A DNA stretch of 6,177 nt from Gammaproteobacteria bacterium (GTDB lineage: Bacteria; Pseudomonadota; Gammaproteobacteria; Ga0077536). The notes beneath the pieces were generated by a model. The model made no database searches and was not told the DNA's origin. It worked only from the letters and a program-made list of their open reading frames with translations. The stretch spans positions 1 through 6,177 of the forward strand of contig DAOWDI010000253.1 in NCBI GenBank assembly GCA_030639105.1, given 5' to 3'. Shown here in pieces: positions 1 to 6,177 of the stretch (positions are counted from its first letter, which is position 1; every line of letters begins with the position of its first letter). The translations under genes were made by a program, and so were the position numbers.

Positions 1-113
1 AGGTCGTGTTTCTCCGGCGCCTGTTGGCCGACGGGAATGTAGATGAACTCCGCGCACAACACCTACGCTGCGATCATCGCGATTAGCACCATTATCGTGA
101 AAATCCCGTTCAT
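1..113 (-). pseudogene. Possible interrupted small membrane-protein gene, running off the left edge
   Basis: Not recognised. On the minus strand an ATG at 111-113 follows a good Shine-Dalgarno (AGAGGA, 8 nt spacing). It opens a hydrophobic frame, MNGIFTIMVLIAMIAA, that stops at TAG (63-65) after 16 codons. Past the TAG the same frame continues open to the window edge for 20 more codons (VLCAEFIYIPVGQQAPEKHD), with mostly G or C in third positions. Read through, it resembles one N-terminal membrane helix followed by a soluble stretch, so the TAG may be a disabling mutation, a sequencing error, or the genuine end of a 16-residue peptide. It lies beyond the transporter operon in the same direction. 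The opposite strand is also open here with aligned third positions, so codon bias does not settle the strand. Low confidence. Confidence 0.3.
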
Positions 114-121
114 GGTTTCGT

Positions 122-128
122 TCCTCTC
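122..128 (-). promoter_or_regulatory. Ribosome binding site for the left-edge frame
   Basis: The minus strand reads GAGAGGA, with 8 nt between its last base and the ATG at 111-113. The match and spacing are close to ideal, and this is the main reason for taking the short hydrophobic frame seriously despite its early TAG. Confidence 0.35.
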
Positions 129-148
129 AGCCTTATGCGCGCCGGACG

Positions 149-176
149 ATCGTACATCGGCGAAGCCAATCCACAA
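149..176 (-). promoter_or_regulatory. Weak candidate sigma-70 promoter upstream of the left-edge frame
   Basis: The minus strand has TTGTGG (171-176) and TACGAT (149-154) separated by 16 bp. These keep the TTG of a -35 box and four of six bases of the -10 consensus. The start site would fall near 142, about 30 nt before the ATG at 113, which fits the ribosome binding site at 122-128. Both boxes are imperfect and such matches arise by chance, so confidence is low. Confidence 0.22.
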
Positions 177-203
177 AATGGGAGGAGATCCTAGCCAAAC
201 TCC

Positions 204-235
204 AAAATGCCGGGTTACGCTGCGCTAACCCCGAC
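204..235 (-). terminator. Possible intrinsic terminator of the transporter operon
   Basis: GGGTTA (226-231 on the minus strand) pairs exactly with TAACCC (212-217) around an 8-nt loop. With one bulged G at 232, three further pairs, one of them G-U, can form (233-235 with 209-211). The stem is followed by A and then four Ts (204-207). It sits about 75 nt past the stop of the last permease, a sensible place for the operon to end. The T-run is short, so it could equally be only a palindromic repeat. Confidence 0.4.
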
Positions 236-291
236 GAGAATCTGCTGCCACCGTAGGCACCGCTAGGTGCAATAGCCGCAACCCAACGTTG
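209..291. repeat. REP-like palindromic intergenic segment
   Basis: Three short palindromes occur within 83 bp: GGGTTA/TAACCC with an 8-nt loop (212-231), GCACC-GCTA-GGTGC (257-270) and the perfect CAACGTTG (284-291). A GTAG tetranucleotide stands at 253-256, just before the second. From memory, palindromes with GGGTTA-CGCTGCGC-TAACCC and TAGGTGCAATAGC-like cores are dispersed between genes in many proteobacteria, and REP elements linked to RAYT transposases often carry GTAG beside the stem. Only one partial, apparently decayed copy is visible here, so repeat status is inferred. Confidence 0.4.
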
Positions 292-309
292 ACCTGATCC
301 GAGCACCGT

Positions 310-1509
310 TCACTCCGCCCGCAGCGCCTCAACCGGATCCATGCGCGCCGCCTTCAAGGCCGGCATCAGACCCGAGATGAGTCCGATCAGGGTCGCGACG
401 AGGAATGCCGCGATGACATAGGACCACACGAGGTTCAGCGGAAAATTCGGGACGCCAAGGCGTACGAGCCATACCAGCGTTGTCGCGCCGACGATCCCAG
501 CTATGCCGCCGGCGCTGCCCAAGATCGCGGCCTCGGCCAAAAACAAGTTCCGGATCTCAGCACGCGGCGCCCCGATCGCGCGAAACAGTCCCACCTCACT
601 GGTCCGCTCGGCAACGGCGATCGTCATGATGGTCGCGATCCCCACCGCACCAACGATCAAGGAAATCCCACCGATCGCTGCTACCCCAGCGGTCAACAAC
701 CGCAGGATCGAATCGAGCACCGCCAGCATCTGCTCCTGGGTAATGATGGTAAAATCTTCCTGACCGTGGCGCGCAATAAGCAGTCGCTTGATCGCCGCCG
801 CTACCGCATCGGCGCTGTCGTCCTCGCGGTAGGTGATATCGATCTCCATCAAACCCTCTCGATTGAACAGCTCCGTGGCCTTGCCGATCGGGACGAAGAC
901 CGTATCGTCCAGATCGAAACCCAGCATCTGACCCTTCGATTCCATCACCCCGATGACACGAAAACGGTCGCTGCCAACGCGGATGCGCGCGCCCAGCGGA
1001 TTACCGGTACCGAACAGTTCATCACGCATTTTGGAGCCGAGCACGGCAAAGGCGCGTGCGCTCTCGAAGGGATCGGGCGGCAGGAACTGACCCACGGCGA
1101 CGTGCATACGCCATACCGCCGGCATGTCCGCACCGACTCCGATGACGGTTGCACGCCGATTACGTTCTTCGAATTCGACCCTGGCATTGCCCTGAATCAC
1201 GGGCACGACGGCCTCCACCGGGTTGAGGCGGTAGAGCGCCGTCGCATCGTCGATGGTCAGATGGCGGACGCTCGATATCGTTGCACCGGAGACACCGAAG
1301 GTCGATGTCTTACCCGGCGTAATACCGATGATATTGGTGCCGAACTGGGTAAACTCGCCAAGGACGAATATCCGCACGCCCTCGCCCACCGCCGTCAGTA
1401 ATACCACCGCGCCGATGCCGACGGCGATGCCGAGTATCGTGAGCCCGGAGCGCAGACGGTGGCCGCCCACCGAACCAATGGCAAACCACAAAACATCTAC
1501 AGCCCGCAT
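310..1509 (-). CDS. MacB/FtsX-type ABC transporter permease (second of two paralogs)
   Basis: This 399-residue inner membrane protein is the last gene of the export cassette. It has the MacB topology: a first membrane helix at about 22-42, a large periplasmic domain at about 43-270, then three helices near 273-297, 325-348 and 361-382. The segment after helix 2 (ERTSEVGLFRAIGAPRAEIR) is the cytoplasmic coupling region typical of the family, and the end (ARMDPVEALRAE) is the usual FtsX-type C-terminus. There is no ATPase domain, unlike MacB itself, so it must use the separate ATPase. It begins 15 bp after the stop of its paralog, behind a weak, distant AGGA. In an ungapped comparison of the first 60 residues I count 27 identities with the paralog. 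It probably forms a heterodimer with it. The substrate is unknown; an antimicrobial, lipid or peptide exporter are all possible. Confidence 0.9.
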   Translation of the reverse strand: MRAVDVLWFAIGSVGGHRLRSGLTILGIAVGIGAVVLLTAVGEGVRIFVLGEFTQFGTNIIGITPGKTSTFGVSGATISSVRHLTIDDATALYRLNPVEAVVPVIQGNARVEFEERNRRATVIGVGADMPAVWRMHVAVGQFLPPDPFESARAFAVLGSKMRDELFGTGNPLGARIRVGSDRFRVIGVMESKGQMLGFDLDDTVFVPIGKATELFNREGLMEIDITYREDDSADAVAAAIKRLLIARHGQEDFTIITQEQMLAVLDSILRLLTAGVAAIGGISLIVGAVGIATIMTIAVAERTSEVGLFRAIGAPRAEIRNLFLAEAAILGSAGGIAGIVGATTLVWLVRLGVPNFPLNLVWSYVIAAFLVATLIGLISGLMPALKAARMDPVEALRAE

Positions 1510-1524
1510 TGTTTTCTGCTTTTC

Positions 1525-2733
1525 CTAGCGTTTCGATAACGCGTCGATGGGATCGAGATCGGCCGCACGCCGTGCCGGCAACACGCCGAACACGATACCC
1601 GTGAGCATTGCCACCGACACCACAATCGCGATGGACCAAGGCGGTACGGCCACCGGGAACTCCGGATACATCTCGGCGACAACCTGGGTGCCGGCGAGTC
1701 CTACGCAGAGACCAAACACAGCCCCGAGACTGGCGAGCAGAAACGCCTCGGTAATAAACAGCCAGCGCACGTCCGACAACCTCGCGCCAAGGGCTTTGAG
1801 CAGGCCGATCTCGGCGCGCCGCTGGGTTACGGAGACGAGCATAACGTTCATGATCAAAACCCCGGCCACCGCGAGACTGATCGCCGAGATACCGCCGACC
1901 CCGAGCGTCAGCGTCGTGAGTACCCGCCCCAGGGTCTTCACCACGGCATCCTGCGCGATCACGGTCACGTCATCTTCACCCTCGTGGCGCGCCGCTATCA
2001 GGCGGTGAATGGCCTCCTCTCCAGTTTTGAGATCGGCCTCAGATGCCGCCTCGATGATGATGCGAAACAGGGAATTGCGGTTAAACAGGGCCTGTGCGGA
2101 GGCAACCGGAATGATCGCGAGATCGTCGAAATCGACGCCAACGGAGACGCCGGAATCGGTGAGTACGCCGACGACACGGAAGCGGCGATCGCCGACTCTC
2201 ACCCACTGACCGACCGCCGGCTGGGATCTAAACAATTCTTCGGCGAGTTCATAGCCGAGTACGCATACCGAGGAAGCCCGCTTGGGATCGCCCGGCGGCA
2301 GAAATTTTCCATAGCCCAGATGTAAACTCCGCACCCAGTACATATCGCTGGTCGAGCCCAGGATCGTGACCTCACGCTCAAGTCCCGCCGCCGTCGATAC
2401 CGGCGCCGAGCCGACGATCACCGGCGCGACTCTCTTCAAACTCGCATGTTTGAGCAACGAATAGGCATCGTCGATGGTAAGGTCGCGTGGCGTCTCGCCG
2501 AGCATCGGCGGCGGTCCGCCGACGGTCTCACTGCGCCCCGGCAATACGATCAGCAGATTCGTGCCGAGTGTTTCGAACTGTCCGCGCACATAGCGATTCG
2601 CACCTTCACCGAGCGCGGTGAGAAGTAGGACCGAACTCACGCCGATGGCGGTGGCGAGCGCAATCAATGCGGTGCGGCGCCAGTTCGAATGGAGTGAAAC
2701 CAAGGCAAATACGAGGATGTCAAACGCGCGCAT
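1525..2733 (-). CDS. MacB/FtsX-type ABC transporter permease (first of two paralogs)
   Basis: A 402-residue inner membrane permease with helices near 21-41, 276-300, 326-348 and 365-386, and a periplasmic domain of roughly 230 residues between the first two. The post-helix-2 segment (RRAEIGLLKALGARLSDVR) and the C-terminal ADLDPIDAL are family hallmarks. I start it at the ATG at 2731-2733 because [10 protein letters not shown] then aligns without offset with MRAVDVLWFA of the downstream paralog. An ATG 18 bp upstream (2749-2751) would add six residues, and neither has a strong Shine-Dalgarno. The start overlaps the end of the ATPase gene by 14 bp, which suggests translational coupling. Paralog divergence points to a heterodimer in which the two subunits have separate roles, as in LolC/LolE, although MacB is a homodimer. 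Confidence 0.9.
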   Translation of the reverse strand: MRAFDILVFALVSLHSNWRRTALIALATAIGVSSVLLLTALGEGANRYVRGQFETLGTNLLIVLPGRSETVGGPPPMLGETPRDLTIDDAYSLLKHASLKRVAPVIVGSAPVSTAAGLEREVTILGSTSDMYWVRSLHLGYGKFLPPGDPKRASSVCVLGYELAEELFRSQPAVGQWVRVGDRRFRVVGVLTDSGVSVGVDFDDLAIIPVASAQALFNRNSLFRIIIEAASEADLKTGEEAIHRLIAARHEGEDDVTVIAQDAVVKTLGRVLTTLTLGVGGISAISLAVAGVLIMNVMLVSVTQRRAEIGLLKALGARLSDVRWLFITEAFLLASLGAVFGLCVGLAGTQVVAEMYPEFPVAVPPWSIAIVVSVAMLTGIVFGVLPARRAADLDPIDALSKR

Positions 2734-3415
2734 CACAACCGCCCACGACATCTTTCGCGATTTGGCCGTCGACGATCCGGATCTGACGCTCCGCGCGGCG
2801 CCCGAGATCGGGATTGTGGGTCACGACGATCAATGTCACCCCCTCTTCCATGCGCAGGGATTCCAGCAGTTCAACGACCTGATTACCGGATCCCGTATCG
2901 AGATTGCCGGTCGGCTCATCGGCCAGGATCAGGGCCGGCCGCATGACGATCGCGCGGGCAATCGCGACACGCTGGCGCTGCCCGCCCGAAAGTTCCCGCG
3001 GCCGGTGCTGGGCCCGATCCGACAGACCGGTAGCGGCCAGCGCCCGGTCGACCTTATTGCTCCGCGCGCCAGGTGCGATACCGGCGAGCATGAGTGGGAG
3101 TTCGACGTTCAGCCGTGCGCTCAAACGCGGTATGAGGTGAAAGGCCTGGAAGATGAATCCGACCGACAGACGCCGGATGGCCGCGAGTTCGTCATCCGAC
3201 AGGCCGGTGACATCAGATCCGTCAAAGCGATACACGCCGCTAGTAGGCCGATCGAGCAACGCAATCAAGTTGAGTAAGGTAGACTTGCCCGATCCGGAAG
3301 GTCCCATGATGGAGATGTATTCGCCTTTGGCAATGGTGAGATCCACGCCGTCGACGGCATTCACGCGCTGGTCCCCAACAACAAATGTCTTTGTGACATT
3401 GTGCAGCTCGATCAT
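2720..3415 (-). CDS. ABC transporter ATP-binding protein, MacB/LolD type
   Basis: A 231-residue cytoplasmic ATPase that should dimerise under the two permeases and drive them by ATP hydrolysis. Counting from [11 protein letters not shown], it shows Walker [10 protein letters not shown] (38-46), Q-loop Q90 in [10 protein letters not shown], signature LSGGQ (142-146), Walker B ALILADEP with catalytic E167, D-loop GNLD (170-173) and switch histidine H200. All key residues are intact. The sequence resembles the MacB ATPase domain and LolD. I chose the ATG at 3413-3415 because family members begin just before this first strand, and GGGAG precedes it by 4 nt. An upstream ATG at 3470-3472 has an even better GGAGG and would add 19 serine-rich residues overlapping the adaptor gene. 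The gene ends inside the first permease gene (14-bp overlap). Confidence 0.93.
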   Translation of the reverse strand: MIELHNVTKTFVVGDQRVNAVDGVDLTIAKGEYISIMGPSGSGKSTLLNLIALLDRPTSGVYRFDGSDVTGLSDDELAAIRRLSVGFIFQAFHLIPRLSARLNVELPLMLAGIAPGARSNKVDRALAATGLSDRAQHRPRELSGGQRQRVAIARAIVMRPALILADEPTGNLDTGSGNQVVELLESLRMEEGVTLIVVTHNPDLGRRAERQIRIVDGQIAKDVVGGCDARV

Positions 3416-3419
3416 GCTG

Positions 3420-3424
3420 CTCCC
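3420..3424 (-). promoter_or_regulatory. Ribosome binding site for the preferred ATPase start
   Basis: The minus strand reads GGGAG, 4 nt before the ATG at 3413-3415. It supports the start that agrees with family length. The competing site is GGAGG at 3476-3480, 3 nt before the ATG at 3470-3472, the same spacing used by the adaptor gene. Confidence 0.45.
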
Positions 3425-3461
3425 AGCCGGTTGCGGGTCGTGACGCTCGTGCATTGACGAA

Positions 3462-4604
3462 CTACTCGACATCGTCCTCCGGCACGACCAGGGCGCCATC
3501 GGCCACTCCCGCCCGCCCCGTCGACAACACAACGACTTCGCCGGCATCTACGCCGCTCAGTATCTCGGCAAACTCCCAGTTTGAGATCCCGGGTTCGAAC
3601 TCCCTCGCGCTCAGGCGCGAACTCGCGGCATCGTAGAACAGCAGCTTGTTACCTTCGAGAATGGCTTCTGTCGGCACGCGCAGCACATCATCGTGCATTT
3701 CAATCAGGATTTCGATATCCGCGCTGTAACCCGGCAGCAACCCCACGGTATCCGCCGCATCCTTAAATTCAACTTCGACCTCGACGGTACGGGCCTGCTT
3801 TTCGAGGTCTAGCACATAAGGGGCGATGCGGCTTACCGATGCACTGCATCGCTGCTCGGGAAACGCATCGAGGGTCACACAGGCCGGCATACCGGTTTCG
3901 ATCCCCGGCGCATCGACTTCATCGATCGGTGCGGTGATATAGATGCAATCCGGGTTGATTAAGTCGATCGCCGGTAGCGTCGCGATCCCGGGTGGAGACG
4001 GCGTCAGATATTCTCCGAGACGTACGTCGACTTCGGCAACAACGCCGGCAAAAGGTGCTCTAAGCAAGGTACGTTCCAGCGCTTCACGCGCCACCGCAAT
4101 AGCGGCGGCGCTAACCCGGGTCGCGGCAAGTCCCGCTTCGCATGCCGCGCGGCGCGATTCAGCCTCCGTCAGTGCGGTGTCGACGGCCTCTTCGGATATC
4201 AACTTGCGTTTACGCAGTTTCTTCAACCGATCGGCTTCACGCTGAGCACCCGCGGCGGTGGCGCAGGCCTCCGCCGCGCGCGAACGCGCCGCCGAGGCTT
4301 CCGCTTCTCCAAGCCGCAATTCGGCCTTGCGATCTTCGTTCCATATCTCCAGTAGGACCTCACCGGCCTCGACCAGCGCGCCTTCGGTGACATTTAATAC
4401 CACCACTTGCCCCGGCGCCGCCGATGACATCTGCGCGCGCTGACACGCCTCGACGGTACCGACCCGCGTATTCGACACGGTTGCGCGTACCGTGCCGCTT
4501 TCGATAGTGTGCAAGCGTACGGTGACGGGGTCGGGCCGGGTGAAATACCAGATCGCGGCGGCAATCGCCCCAATCACCAGCGTGAAGATGAATAGTCGTT
4601 TCAT
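3462..4604 (-). CDS. Periplasmic adaptor (membrane fusion protein), HlyD/MacA type
   Basis: A 380-residue adaptor that should join the inner membrane permeases to an outer membrane channel. Residues 4-21 form an uncleaved N-terminal membrane anchor; there is no lipobox. The lipoyl domain is split between about 65-95 (GQVVVLNVTEGALVEAGEVL) and about 181-200 (LRAPFAGVVAEVDVRLGEYL), and a coiled-coil hairpin of about 89-178 is inserted between the halves. A beta-barrel (about 215-300, including PIDEVDAPGIETG) and a membrane-proximal domain (about 305-375) follow. The hairpin tip R126-x3-L130-x6-S137 matches the TolC-docking pattern described for AcrA and MacA. Six cysteines (54, 114, 155, 220, 242, 253) are notable for an exported protein. 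It is the first gene of the cassette, 68 bp after ettA, and its stop lies 46 bp before the preferred ATPase start, or overlaps the alternative one. The partner channel is not in the window. Confidence 0.93.
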   Translation of the reverse strand: MKRLFIFTLVIGAIAAAIWYFTRPDPVTVRLHTIESGTVRATVSNTRVGTVEACQRAQMSSAAPGQVVVLNVTEGALVEAGEVLLEIWNEDRKAELRLGEAEASAARSRAAEACATAAGAQREADRLKKLRKRKLISEEAVDTALTEAESRRAACEAGLAATRVSAAAIAVAREALERTLLRAPFAGVVAEVDVRLGEYLTPSPPGIATLPAIDLINPDCIYITAPIDEVDAPGIETGMPACVTLDAFPEQRCSASVSRIAPYVLDLEKQARTVEVEVEFKDAADTVGLLPGYSADIEILIEMHDDVLRVPTEAILEGNKLLFYDAASSRLSAREFEPGISNWEFAEILSGVDAGEVVVLSTGRAGVADGALVVPEDDVE

Positions 4605-4607
4605 GAT

Positions 4608-4612
4608 CCTCC
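4608..4612 (-). promoter_or_regulatory. Ribosome binding site of the adaptor gene
   Basis: The minus strand reads GGAGG, 3 nt before the ATG at 4602-4604. The strong match fixes the start of the adaptor, although the spacing is short. The 68-bp gap between ettA and this gene shows no convincing promoter and no hairpin with a T-run. Confidence 0.6.
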
Positions 4613-4672
4613 ACGGTTAAACACGATCGCAACCAAAAATCCAGGACCTCAAAACTCGCCTGCGCCCACTGA

Positions 4673-6177
<1,505 letters not shown>

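Larger units (their letters stand above)
310..4604 (-). other. Four-gene operon for a split MacAB-like tripartite exporter
   Basis: Adaptor, ATPase, permease 1 and permease 2 lie head to tail on one strand with junctions of 46 bp (or an 11-bp overlap, depending on the ATPase start), a 14-bp overlap and 15 bp. Such spacing is normal for one polycistronic message. No promoter is obvious before the adaptor, so transcription may enter from ettA or from a promoter I cannot recognise in the 68-bp gap. A hairpin at 209-235 is a plausible end. No regulator or TolC-type channel gene accompanies the set. Confidence 0.8.

Noticed and set aside
43..228. Plus-strand frame of 61 codons in the left intergenic region
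   Set aside because: It has no Shine-Dalgarno, runs straight into the palindromic repeat at its end and looks like nothing I recognise. Its GC-rich third positions coincide with those of the minus-strand frame opposite.
257..270. GCACC-GCTA-GGTGC hairpin as a terminator
   Set aside because: The stem is only five pairs and no T-run follows on either strand. It is better treated as part of the palindromic repeat segment.
766..1401. Plus-strand frame of 211 codons antisense to the second permease
   Set aside because: It lies entirely opposite a well-supported permease, has no family features and shows a histidine- and arginine-rich composition typical of antisense frames in GC-rich genes.
2618..3277. 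Plus-strand frame of 219 codons antisense to the ATPase and first permease
   Set aside because: It covers intact Walker and signature motifs of the ATPase on the other strand and has no recognisable domain.
3416..3547. Extending the ATPase to an alternative start at 3547
   Set aside because: This would overlap the adaptor by 86 bp with an arginine- and tryptophan-rich leader unlike any family member. The starts at 3415 or 3472 both have better ribosome binding sites.

Overview
This window comes from a bacterial chromosome of moderately high GC. The EttA protein at its right end most resembles gamma- or betaproteobacterial EttA, so a Gram-negative proteobacterium is likely; a gammaproteobacterium is my best guess from remembered E. 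coli EttA, not from a search. All confident genes lie on the minus strand, so transcription runs from right to left.

Layout in the direction of transcription: (1) ettA, an ABC-F translation factor whose first ~57 codons lie beyond the right edge (4673-6177). (2) After a 68-bp gap, a four-gene export cassette: a periplasmic adaptor of the HlyD/MacA type (3462-4604), a MacB/LolD-type ATPase (2720-3415, possibly starting further upstream at 3472), and two paralogous MacB/FtsX-type permeases (1525-2733 and 310-1509). The ATPase and first permease overlap, and the two permeases are 15 bp apart, so the cassette is almost certainly one transcript. (3) A 309-bp region (1-309) without a firm gene. It holds a hairpin that may end the operon, further palindromic REP-like sequence, and a minus-strand start (promoter-like boxes, a good ribosome binding site and an ATG) that opens a short hydrophobic reading frame interrupted by TAG after 16 codons and running off the left edge.

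How the parts work together: the two permeases probably pair as a heterodimer in the inner membrane, powered by two copies of the ATPase. The adaptor would span the periplasm. Its hairpin tip carries the R-x3-L-x6-S pattern known from adaptors that dock to TolC-like outer membrane channels. The cassette therefore looks like a split, two-permease relative of MacAB-TolC. No outer membrane channel and no regulator are in the window, and the substrate cannot be read from the sequence.

I see no CRISPR array, transposase, phage gene, tRNA or rRNA. The region is mostly ordinary. Points worth a second look are the docking motif and a symmetric cysteine pair in the adaptor, the ambiguous ATPase start, the palindromic intergenic segment and the interrupted frame at the left edge.
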